Shown: piece by piece, positions 1 to 7,697 of the stretch
Layout: the number at the start of each line of letters is the position of its first letter
Position numbering within the stretch: position 1 is the stretch's first letter
Assembly (NCBI GenBank): GCA_900541875.1
Contig: UQLF01000018.1
Coordinates: 1-39,284 of the forward strand
DNA length: 39,284 nt
Direction: 5' to 3'
DNA from: an uncultured Collinsella sp.
Lineage (GTDB): Bacteria > Actinomycetota > Coriobacteriia > Coriobacteriales > Coriobacteriaceae
Position numbers and translations under genes: made by a program
Notes under the pieces: generated by a model
Seen by the model: only the letters and a program-made list of their open reading frames with translations
The model's database searches: none
What the model was told of the DNA's origin: nothing

Positions 1-11
1 GGGTATCGGGT

Positions 12-49
12 TCCCACATTCATCCGCACATGTGCGGATGAATGTGGGA
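12..49. repeat. Perfect 38-bp palindrome
   Basis: Positions 12-30 and 31-49 are exact reverse complements with no loop between them; the left half begins TCCCACATTC. It could be a regulatory or terminator-like dyad, or an intergenic repeat. It lies at the extreme left edge of the window, so a fold-back assembly artefact is also possible. It has no sequence similarity to the other palindromes in the window. Confidence 0.6.
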
Positions 50-136
50 GGTGTTCGAATGAAGTCGATAATCAAGGGATTTCCGTCCAGTCCAAACCAA
101 ATCTCTCAGGCTTCCTGCAATTTCGAACATGTAGCC

Positions 137-142
137 TATAAT
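137..142 (+). promoter_or_regulatory. Candidate -10 box for the FHA gene
   Basis: A perfect TATAAT lies about 110 bases upstream of the GTG start at 250. The -35 region is poor (TTCCTG at 112-117, 19-bp spacer). A second AT-rich TATATT lies near 161. Nothing else is recognisable in positions 50-249. Confidence 0.35.
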
Positions 143-249
143 GTTGCTTTGGTTACGCTATATATTGCGCAGCCATTTAATACGTCGCCCACCGGGCGCC
201 ATTAATTCCTATCGCCATATTGGCTAGGAAGCAATCAAAGGAGGTATCC

Positions 250-1212
250 GTGGCAGCAGAGACGCCTTGCTCGGTCCTCTATAACGATATTCGCTCGTTC
301 GGCGGTCTTAAACATCTCGAGATCGCCCGAATGCTCATCAATGGAAACTCTTATCTCGGCAGCACCCTGCTCGAGAAATGCTCTTCCAACCGCTCGTATC
401 TCACCCGTTACATCGTTCATCGCAAGCCTGACCAGTGCGCGCCCGCCATCTACAGCGACTTTACCGTCACCACGCTCAACCTTTCCGCGGCAATCTGCAG
501 CAAGCTCGGCGGCGGCGAGTCCGCCTATCAGGCAATCGCCGAGCACTATCGCGGTCCGGCCGCCAACGAAATGATGTCGGCTCTCGCCAGCTACAAGCTG
601 GACAGCCGCCTATATGCAAATGCCCTCAATCGCATCGACAACTTTGACGGCAATGCCGTGCGCGAGAAAAGCACGCTTTACCTTATGCTCTTTGTGGCAA
701 CGGGGGCGCTCGCCGACCCCGTTCAGGGCGTGGCCACCGTCGAGCGCTTTTGCGACAGCAAGACGGGCGGGCACTTTGGCACCACCGAAACTACCGTCGG
801 ACGTGGCTTTATGAGCAGCCTGGAGCAGCCGCGCACCGTCGCCCCCAACCTCGGTCTGCTCAGAACCCATGCCGACAACTGCGCCGACATGCAAATCCAT
901 CCCCTCACACGCGATCCGCGCGGCACCGTGATTGGTTCTTTGCCCAAAACCTCGCCCAGCATCACCGATGTGGGCGCCGACGCATCGCGCGAGCATCTTC
1001 GCATTTGGCTTGAGGGTGGGCACTGGTACGCCCAGGGCCTTGGATCGACCAACGGCACGGTGCTCGAATCGGGTGCAGGCGACGGCGATATCGTAATCGA
1101 GCCGCCCCGCGACCAACGAGAGCCCGGCAAAGTCTATCCCCCCGTGGAAATCGAAAACAGCGATAGACTTCACCTGGGTCTCTATACAACGTTTCTCGTT
1201 ATTGTGGACTAG
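250..1212 (+). CDS. FHA-domain protein, partner of the adjacent kinase
   Basis: This 320-residue protein carries a C-terminal forkhead-associated (FHA) domain over roughly the last 100 residues. The hallmarks are SREHLRIW followed by GSTNGT, the loops that read phosphothreonine. The first ~190 residues are not recognised; they look alpha-helical and have no signal peptide. The GTG at 250 is preferred because a near-perfect Shine-Dalgarno (AAAGGAGG, 237-244) precedes it. An in-frame TTG at 220 lies upstream of that site and is unlikely to be the start. The Ser/Thr kinase gene follows on the same strand, which suggests, by inference, that the protein reads phosphorylation made by that kinase. 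Confidence 0.75.
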   Translation: MAAETPCSVLYNDIRSFGGLKHLEIARMLINGNSYLGSTLLEKCSSNRSYLTRYIVHRKPDQCAPAIYSDFTVTTLNLSAAICSKLGGGESAYQAIAEHYRGPAANEMMSALASYKLDSRLYANALNRIDNFDGNAVREKSTLYLMLFVATGALADPVQGVATVERFCDSKTGGHFGTTETTVGRGFMSSLEQPRTVAPNLGLLRTHADNCADMQIHPLTRDPRGTVIGSLPKTSPSITDVGADASREHLRIWLEGGHWYAQGLGSTNGTVLESGAGDGDIVIEPPRDQREPGKVYPPVEIENSDRLHLGLYTTFLVIVD

Positions 1213-1215
1213 CGC

Positions 1216-1252
1216 GGGCGGTGATCGAAAGACGGTCATCGCCCGTCTTTCG
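1216..1252 (+). terminator. Possible terminator after the FHA gene
   Basis: Two mutually exclusive hairpins overlap here, just after the stop. One pairs 1216-1224 with 1236-1244 (GC-rich), and the other pairs 1226-1235 with 1243-1252. A weak T-rich stretch follows the first. The nested arrangement resembles an attenuator, but the T tract is poor. Confidence 0.35.
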
Positions 1253-1294
1253 TCTGCTACCTTCTACGTCGTAAACGACAATACCCAGCGGCAT

Positions 1295-1347
1295 ACGTGA
1301 GCAGTGCGGCTATTATGGTACTTTACCGATAACCGCACTGTTCACGT
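1295..1347. repeat. 53-bp imperfect hairpin upstream of the kinase gene
   Basis: Arms of 19 bp (1295-1313 and 1329-1347) differ at two positions. An inner GGTA/TACC stem continues the fold, giving a long stem-loop that ends 36 bases before the kinase ATG. It could be a terminator, an operator or a transcript structure affecting kinase expression. Confidence 0.55.
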
Positions 1348-1383
1348 ACACGTGCGACAACCCATGCCAGACAAAGGAACGCC

Positions 1384-3468
1384 ATGGATACTACCGACAG
1401 CGCCTATGGCGACAAACTCATCCGTCTTGACACGTTCGATACCGCCGTAGCAGTCGACCCCAGCGCCGAGGACGACGCCAAGCGTCGGTTTATGACACTT
1501 ATTCTCCAGACGGCCCACCGCAACAACGGCAACATCGGGCACGTGCTGCGCGCGACCAACACGAGCGGCGAGGTCTTTGCCGTCAAGCTACTCAAGGACA
1601 ACGCCATCCTTTCCGGCCAAGCCCCCGACCGCTCCGCCGAGCAATCGGCAGCGCACCTGGCCAACACCGCCGCGTTGTTCGAGGAGTACCGTCATCTGTG
1701 TACCGTCTCGCACCTGCGCGGATTTCCGCGCGTCTATGGCTACGGTTCATGCGAGGACGACCCGCTCATCCTCATGGAGTGGGTCGAGGGCACCTCGCTC
1801 AAGCAGGCGCTGCCCCTGCTTCCGCACGACGCCTCGGGCGGGCTGACCACCCAGATGGTCGCCGCCGTCGGAAACGCCGTGCTTCGTGCGCTCTTGATGA
1901 CCCAAGGCCTCGTGAATCCGGTCATCCATCGCGACCTGTCGCCTGCCAATATCATGTTCCGCACCACCAGCCGAACGCTCGAGCAGCAGTTTGCCGATTG
2001 CTCCTTTGACCCCTGCCTCATCGACATGGGCTCCGCGACCATGGCTCTCGGCGACGACACGATCACCCGGCGCGCCGACATCTGGCGCTTTGCCACGCCC
2101 GCATACGCCGCGCCTGAGATGCTCACGCAGGATATCGAAGGCATCGCGGCCCTTCGCCGTTCGCCGGCAATCGACGTCTATGCGCTTTCGAGCATTCTGT
2201 ACCAGCTCTACAGCGGTCGCAAACCGTTTGACTTTGAGTCGACGGACGCCGCTGCAACCGGCTCGTTCTATCTCGTAAAGACCAAGACCAAGCCGGCACC
2301 GCTCGAGCCGCGCTGCGAGGGCGATGAAGCGCTCGTCCAAATCATCATGAAGGGTCTCTCAGTCGAGCAGTGCGATCGTCCCACCGAGCAGCAGATGCTC
2401 GAGGTACTCTCGGCATACCTCACCGATGCCGAATCCGAGGGCCGTGAAGGCACAGGAGACGAGGCCGCGATTGATATCGATTCTGGCACGCACCTTAAGG
2501 TCGACGTCGCCGGCGAGCGCGCACGAGAGATCCTGAATCAGGCCCGCCACGATGCCATGACCCGCCGCCGCTTTATTATCGGTGGCGTCGTTGCAGCCGT
2601 TGCGGGGCTCAGCGTCATTGGGGCGGCGACCCATGGCTTTGGCATCCCCGACTACCTGGACGGCATCCGCGGTTCGCTTGACGACTACACTTGGGATCAG
2701 CTGCAGGAGATTTCGCTCAAGATTAAGGCCGCCGAGACCCGTAGCGAGGCACGCGAGATTGCCAAGCGCTATCACCTGCTCGATGCCGATGGGCATATCC
2801 CCTATCCGTGTACCAAGCGTGTCACGCTCACCAACGGGCTGCAGGTTGGCGCGCAGCTTGTGGGCATCCGCCACGATGAGCTTCTGGACGGGACGGGCAA
2901 GGCCGGGCTGACGTTTATGTTCGACGCCGGCATTGCCGAACGCAACGCTACGGTTGAACCGCCAAGCACCGGCTGGGCAGATTGCGAACTGCGGGAATGG
3001 CTCGACAACGACGGCCTTAAGCTGCTGTCCAACGAGCTGCGCGCACTCATCAAATCTGTCAAAAAGATCTCGAATAACGTTGGCGCCACCAGAAGCGCAT
3101 CGTGTCTGAGCGAGCTGTCCGCGACCCTATGGCTGCCCGCCATGGTCGAGCTGTGCGGAGTGCAGCCGCCCGAGTCATTTGCCGAGGACTTTCGCTACCT
3201 GGCCGACATCTATAACGGCGAGGGCAAGGAGTATCAGCTCTTCCGCGAGCTCAAGGTGAGCCCGTATTCCACGAACGAGACGATGGTCCGCCAGTGGAAG
3301 GGCAAGGACACCTGTTGGTGGGAGCGCACGGTGAGCCCCGACACATCGGAGAGCGAAGGCACGCTCTATATGAACCGCGTGGGGCACGACGGCGACGTCT
3401 TTACGTACGCAACGCCTGCGGAAAAGCCAAACAAGCGAACCTGCGTGATTCCCGGGTTCTGCATCTAG
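1384..3468 (+). CDS. Membrane Ser/Thr protein kinase with DUF6273-like tail
   Basis: This 694-residue Hanks-type kinase has the expected catalytic elements: Lys68 in VFAVKLLKD, the catalytic loop HRDLSPANIM (H182-D184), a DMG in place of DFG at 214-216, and YAAPE. The kinase domain covers about residues 40-345. One hydrophobic segment follows at about 398-420. The C-terminal ~270 residues, presumably outside the cell, include a WADCELREWLDN segment typical of DUF6273, found on many surface proteins and kinases of gut Gram-positives. The hydrophobic segment is preceded by TRRRF, which resembles a twin-arginine motif but sits internally. The upstream FHA gene is a plausible signalling partner. 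Substrates and the sensed signal are unknown. The start codon follows AAAGGAAC. Confidence 0.88.
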   Translation: MDTTDSAYGDKLIRLDTFDTAVAVDPSAEDDAKRRFMTLILQTAHRNNGNIGHVLRATNTSGEVFAVKLLKDNAILSGQAPDRSAEQSAAHLANTAALFEEYRHLCTVSHLRGFPRVYGYGSCEDDPLILMEWVEGTSLKQALPLLPHDASGGLTTQMVAAVGNAVLRALLMTQGLVNPVIHRDLSPANIMFRTTSRTLEQQFADCSFDPCLIDMGSATMALGDDTITRRADIWRFATPAYAAPEMLTQDIEGIAALRRSPAIDVYALSSILYQLYSGRKPFDFESTDAAATGSFYLVKTKTKPAPLEPRCEGDEALVQIIMKGLSVEQCDRPTEQQMLEVLSAYLTDAESEGREGTGDEAAIDIDSGTHLKVDVAGERAREILNQARHDAMTRRRFIIGGVVAAVAGLSVIGAATHGFGIPDYLDGIRGSLDDYTWDQLQEISLKIKAAETRSEAREIAKRYHLLDADGHIPYPCTKRVTLTNGLQVGAQLVGIRHDELLDGTGKAGLTFMFDAGIAERNATVEPPSTGWADCELREWLDNDGLKLLSNELRALIKSVKKISNNVGATRSASCLSELSATLWLPAMVELCGVQPPESFAEDFRYLADIYNGEGKEYQLFRELKVSPYSTNETMVRQWKGKDTCWWERTVSPDTSESEGTLYMNRVGHDGDVFTYATPAEKPNKRTCVIPGFCI

Positions 3469-3509
3469 GCGGCGGGCGTCTTGCCGTGACGAGACCCCTC
3501 CCCGGCAAT

Positions 3510-3730
3510 TGTCTTGATCTGTAACAGTTAGAACCCAAAAACCGGTCTAGATGTTACAGATCGAGACAAAACCCCAGCCCCGCGAGACAACATCTCAATC
3601 TGTAACAGTAAGGGGTCAAAAACCTCTCTAGATGTTACAGATCAAGACATTTGAGTTGACCGCGGACGGTCCGTCTCGATCAGCAACAGTTAGAGGTCAT
3701 ATTTGCTGCCAGATGTTACAGAACGAGACA
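3510..3730. repeat. Palindrome array, locus 1 (three 59-bp copies)
   Basis: Three copies start at 3510, 3591 and 3672, an exact 81-bp pitch. Each copy is a 17-bp arm (TGTCTCGATCTGTAACA in consensus), 25 bp of interior, then the inverted arm. Right arms are at 3552-3568, 3633-3649 and 3714-3730. The two 22-bp spacers are unrelated to each other. Copy 3 is the most diverged (its left arm reads CGTCTCGATCAGCAACA). The array fills most of the 402-bp gap between the kinase and the surface-protein gene. Nothing else is evident in the remainder apart from a 12-bp palindrome at 3793-3804. Confidence 0.9.
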
Positions 3731-3870
3731 TTAGCTTGCCGAGAACTCCACCTCATAAATGTGATTCAAGTGTGTCGATATTTCCTTGCCAATGTTGCGC
3801 AACAGAAGCCCTTTCGGCGGTCGTAACGTACGAATTGTCAGAGGTACCCCTTCAACGATTGGGAGAAGAA

Positions 3871-6800
3871 ATGGCAAAGTACGCACCTAAACACTTGGAA
3901 GTCTCAAGCGGCGACGAGCCTCGCCCCACATTCTCGGGCCACAAGGCAACACGACTCGCCGTCACCGCGGCAACCACCATCGCTATGACCGGCTCGTCGC
4001 TGCTCGCGCCGTTCTCGGCATTTGCCAACGATGCGAGTGATACCACGGCACAGGACGCGATCATGTCCCCGCTTGCTGTCCACGCCGGCGAGGCGGCAGG
4101 CTCCGCAGTAAAGGCAGACGCCCAGAAGATTGCCGACTTGCAGGCTGCTATCGACGCCGCAAAGGCTGCCGAGGCAGACGCCAAATCCGACTACGACACG
4201 GTGGCTGCTCCCTATACCGAAAAGCAGACGGCCCGCGACAACGCACAAAGCACCTATGACGCCTCCATCTCCGATAATTCGCAGGCAGAGGCCGCCGCGC
4301 GCGCCGAATATGCTCGCCAGCTCGATGAAAGCGTCAAGGCGGCCGGCAGCGCCAGTGCCACGCTGAAGGATGCCCAAGGAAAGCTCGATGCAGCCAAGAC
4401 CGACGCCGAGGACAAGTCGAAGGTCCTTGATGCCGCAAAGCTAACGGCAGCCGACGCGCAGGCCAAGCTCGAGGCAGCCCAGAAGGCAGCCGCCAACGCA
4501 ACGCCGGAGGAAATCAAGGTCGCCGAGCAGGCAGCCGCAGATGCGCAGGCCGCTCTGAACCAAGCAAAGGCTGCGAAGGCCGCTGCCGATTCCGCGCTCG
4601 CCGATGCCCAACAGGCTCAGAGCGCCGCGCAGAGTGCTTACGACGAGGCGGCAGGCACGCTGGCTTCCGCTCAGCAGGAAAAGACCGCCGCGGATGGTAA
4701 GGCGGCTGAGGCACAGGCGGCATACGACAGCGCACAAGCCGATTTGGCGGCCGCAAAGGCAGGCGCTGAGGGCCCGGAGTATGACGCCGCCCAGGCAAAG
4801 GTCGATGCCGCCCAAAGCGCACTCGACCAGGCGAAACAGCAGCAGGCGACTGCCGAAGCAGGCCTTTCTCAGGCAAATAGCGACGTTGAATCCAAGCAGG
4901 ACGCCCTCACCGGTGCCGAAAGCGAGCTCGAAGCCAAGAAGCAGACAGTCGCAGCAGCCGAACATGATGTAACGGCAGCCCAGACGAAAGCCGATGCGGC
5001 GCAATCGGAGTTGACCTCGGCAAAGCAGGCACATGCTGCCGAACTGGAGAAGGCAAAGGCCGCTCAGAAACAAGTCGACCAGGCAAAAGCCGCGAAGGAG
5101 CAGGCAGACAAGGCGCTCGAAACTGCCAAGGCAAACCAGGCGGCCGCCGATCAAGCCGTTGTCGATGCACAGAAAGCATACGATACGTGCAAGGCAGCAA
5201 CCGATAAGGCAACGACAGCGGAGGCGCAGAGCGTCATCGGCTTCTACCAGTTCATCGGTGCCAACGACGCTGCAAACATCATCTATAGGCAGAGCGATAA
5301 AAACCCGACGACCATTGGCGATAAAAAAGACGGCACGTCACTCGACAACGCCAAGCTATCGTTTAACAAGCTGCGCGAGATTAACGAATACCGTGCAAGC
5401 GTTGGATTGAGTGAGCTTAGGGTGACGGCCGAGCAAATGGCAATCGCCCAATCCGACTCCAATTACTCTGACAAAACGCTAGGTCACTCAGATTACGCCT
5501 ATTGTGAAAATGCCGCTTGGAACTTCAGCACTAAAGAAAACATCGCGCACCAATGGGTCGATGATGAAAAGAAGATATTTGACGAAGCTGCAGCGAAAGC
5601 CGGCCTTGGCAACGTTGCCCCCAAAGATGCTTGGGATACTTTCTGGAGCCACAAAACCGAATTCGAAAAGCGCGGGGCAGACTTTGGCACCGTCGGCCAT
5701 TATTTGAATATCGTACAACCTAACGCCAAAACCATGGGATACGGCATCAACTCGCGCGGAACCATTAGGCCGTATGTGTTCGTCTTGGAAATCGACAACA
5801 ATTACGGTTCGTGCGAGAAAGAATACTCGATCGATGAACTCGAGAATCTCTTTGATCAGTATCAGCTGAGCCTCTCCAAAGCCAGCGAAAAGCTCGCCGC
5901 CGCAAAGACGGACCTTGAGCAAAAGCGCAGCACAGCGGCATCGAAAGCCGATGCCGTAAAGGCAGCTGAAACCCTCGTCGCTCAAAAGCAGGAAGGCATT
6001 GTTGCCGCGAATAGCGACCTTGCAGCCAAGAACGACAGCATAGCAAGTGCCGCCGCCGCTGTTGCCCTAGCAAAGCAGAATCTCGCCAAGGCAAACGGAA
6101 AAGTTGCCGAAGCCGAAGACCAGGTCAAAGCCGCCCAAAGCAACGTGGCGACCGCAGAGCAGGTCGTCAACCAGAAGCGCGCCGAGCTTAAGGCATCGAA
6201 AGAGCAAGCCGCTCAGAGTCAGAAGAAGGTTGATGACGCCAAGGCAGAGACTCTCGTAAAGCAGCAGACTCTGCAAGATGCAAAGAAGGAACTTGCCAAG
6301 TATTCAGCCGATGTTGCTGCGGCTCAGGAGAAAGCCGACGAGGCCCATCAGGCGCTTGATGAAGCCACGGCAGCCCAGACGTCTGCCCAGAGCGCTCTCG
6401 AAAAGGCGAAGCTCGACGAGGCTGCCAAGAAGCAGGCCCTCGACACCGCGAAGGACAACGCCGAGGCCAAGGCGGCGACCGCGGAGCACGCTGCGAGCGA
6501 TCTGACCACGGCGAAAAACGACTTTGCTTCAAAGAAGGCCCGTGCCGACGCCCTGAGCAATGCAGCCGATAATCTTGCCACCGCCGAGGCGGCCAAGAAG
6601 GAGGCCGACGCAGCAGTTACCGATGCCGGAGTCGCCCTTAGCACGGCAAATGATGCCATCGCGAACGCCGAGCAGGCGGTCGAGAATTCTCAGGCCGCAT
6701 CGGACGCCGCTGCTGCTACTCTCGGAAAGCTCAAGTCCATCAACGTCGAAAACGGCATTGCCACTGGCTCTGACGCAAACGCGAACGATACGCTCAATGC

Positions 6801-7206
6801 CCTCTTTGCCAAGTGCGTCGCCGCCAAGCAGGCAGAACATAACGCAAAGGCCGCACTTGATGCCGCTCAGGCAGACCTTGATGCTGCGACGCCCGCCTAC
6901 ACCGCGGCTCTCAACGGTTACAACGAGGCGAAGGCAAAACGCGTAGCCGCCGAGCAAGCCCTGAAGGACGAGGTCGCCCGCCAGGAGCAAGAGGCGGCGA
7001 AGGCCGAGCAGGCCAAGATCACGCAGGCTGCCGCTAAGCCGGTTACTGGAAAGCCGTCTGCCGGCAACGCCAAGACGGCCGCCAACTCGGCACTTCCCAC
7101 CACAGGCGACAATGCTGCGCTCGCCGGTGAGACGTTTGTCATCGGAGGTGTCGTGCTCGTAGCCGCCGGCGTCTTTCTGACTGACAAGAAGCGTCGTCAG
7201 GAGTAA
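3871..7206 (+). CDS. LPXTG-anchored surface protein: coiled coil, CAP domain, coiled coil
   Basis: This 1111-residue secreted wall protein has a long N-terminus and a hydrophobic signal segment ending SAFA about residue 52. Next come ~390 residues of Ala/Lys/Gln/Asp-rich heptad-like sequence, a globular CAP (SCP-like) domain at about 490-645, and a second Ala-rich coiled-coil stretch to about 1030. The C-terminus has LPTTG at 1075-1079, a hydrophobic segment and a KKRRQE tail, the standard sortase signal. CAP cues include the LREINEYRASVGL helix, GHSDYAYCENAA and the late VGHYLNIV strand. The ATG at 3871 is chosen because GGGAGAAG precedes it and the signal peptide then fits. A start at 3703 would run through palindrome copy 3. 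The likely role is adhesion or a surface stalk; the ligand is unknown. The CAP segment appears less GC-rich and less Ala-biased than its flanks. Confidence 0.88.
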   Translation: MAKYAPKHLEVSSGDEPRPTFSGHKATRLAVTAATTIAMTGSSLLAPFSAFANDASDTTAQDAIMSPLAVHAGEAAGSAVKADAQKIADLQAAIDAAKAAEADAKSDYDTVAAPYTEKQTARDNAQSTYDASISDNSQAEAAARAEYARQLDESVKAAGSASATLKDAQGKLDAAKTDAEDKSKVLDAAKLTAADAQAKLEAAQKAAANATPEEIKVAEQAAADAQAALNQAKAAKAAADSALADAQQAQSAAQSAYDEAAGTLASAQQEKTAADGKAAEAQAAYDSAQADLAAAKAGAEGPEYDAAQAKVDAAQSALDQAKQQQATAEAGLSQANSDVESKQDALTGAESELEAKKQTVAAAEHDVTAAQTKADAAQSELTSAKQAHAAELEKAKAAQKQVDQAKAAKEQADKALETAKANQAAADQAVVDAQKAYDTCKAATDKATTAEAQSVIGFYQFIGANDAANIIYRQSDKNPTTIGDKKDGTSLDNAKLSFNKLREINEYRASVGLSELRVTAEQMAIAQSDSNYSDKTLGHSDYAYCENAAWNFSTKENIAHQWVDDEKKIFDEAAAKAGLGNVAPKDAWDTFWSHKTEFEKRGADFGTVGHYLNIVQPNAKTMGYGINSRGTIRPYVFVLEIDNNYGSCEKEYSIDELENLFDQYQLSLSKASEKLAAAKTDLEQKRSTAASKADAVKAAETLVAQKQEGIVAANSDLAAKNDSIASAAAAVALAKQNLAKANGKVAEAEDQVKAAQSNVATAEQVVNQKRAELKASKEQAAQSQKKVDDAKAETLVKQQTLQDAKKELAKYSADVAAAQEKADEAHQALDEATAAQTSAQSALEKAKLDEAAKKQALDTAKDNAEAKAATAEHAASDLTTAKNDFASKKARADALSNAADNLATAEAAKKEADAAVTDAGVALSTANDAIANAEQAVENSQAASDAAAATLGKLKSINVENGIATGSDANANDTLNALFAKCVAAKQAEHNAKAALDAAQADLDAATPAYTAALNGYNEAKAKRVAAEQALKDEVARQEQEAAKAEQAKITQAAAKPVTGKPSAGNAKTAANSALPTTGDNAALAGETFVIGGVVLVAAGVFLTDKKRRQE

Positions 7207-7265
7207 GGATTTCGGGAGGACGGCTTCTCCTCCCTCCCACCGCTTCGCAAACCCTGCCCAGCATG

Positions 7266-7302
7266 CGCCGGGGCGCCCATCACGCGGGCGCCCCGGCGTT
7301 TT
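7266..7302 (+). terminator. Rho-independent terminator of the surface-protein gene
   Basis: A perfect 13-bp GC-rich stem (CGCCGGGGCGCCC, 7266-7278, with 7286-7298) has a 7-base loop and is followed by TTTT. It lies 60 bases after the stop. Confidence 0.9.
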
Positions 7303-7334
7303 ACGTTGTATGCCCGGGGTATCTGCTTCGAGAT

Positions 7335-7554
7335 TGTCTCGATCTGTAACAACTAAGACCCAAATATCGGTCTTACTGTTACAAATCGAGATGTTCAGGT
7401 TACCCTCTAATGGTTTGTCTCGATCTGTAACATCTAGCAGGAAAAACGGTCCTTAGGTGTTACAGATTGAGACGTTAAGTTGTGACTCGATGTAATGTCT
7501 GGATCTGTAACAGTTACTCATCAAAAACAGGTCCAATTGTTACAGATTGAGATG
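7335..7554. repeat. Palindrome array, locus 2 (three copies)
   Basis: Copies start at 7335, 7416 and 7496 (pitches 81 and 80). Right arms are at 7377-7393, 7458-7474 and 7538-7554. All three interiors are exactly 25 bp and the spacers are 22 and 21 bp. The interior of copy 1 also pairs internally (AAGACC with GGTCTT). The array sits between the surface-protein terminator and the copA promoter, in a 491-bp gap that otherwise holds only those two sites. Confidence 0.9.
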
Positions 7555-7619
7555 AATGGCTGGACGCCCCGGCAGTCGGTCTCCTTCTGCAACGAAATGT
7601 CATACATTTCTTTCTGTAC

Positions 7620-7650
7620 TGGACACCCCCAGGGGGTATGGGTGTATAGT
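7620..7650 (+). promoter_or_regulatory. copA promoter with CsoR-type operator
   Basis: A -35-like TGGACA (7620-7625) and a -10 TATAGT (7645-7650) are separated by 19 bp. The spacer holds the GC-rich dyad CCCCCAGGGGG (626-636 of the 7 kb block), flanked by ACA and TAT, the pattern of CsoR copper-repressor operators. A csoR gene lies at the end of the same cluster. The expected logic is that apo-CsoR blocks the promoter and Cu(I) releases it. Confidence 0.7.
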
Positions 7651-7697
7651 ATCGGCAGGTTAACATTTCCGACATTACGTCACAGAAAGGAGAAGCC

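Noticed and set aside
220..249. TTG start for the FHA gene
   Set aside because: The strong Shine-Dalgarno lies downstream of it and fits the GTG at 250.
3510..3730. 59-bp palindromes as simple Rho-independent terminators
   Set aside because: Stems lack a following T tract, occur in multiples, and lie in divergent promoter gaps as well as downstream of genes.
3703..3870. Upstream extension of the surface protein
   Set aside because: It would translate a palindrome copy and displace the signal peptide; ATG 3871 has a ribosome site.
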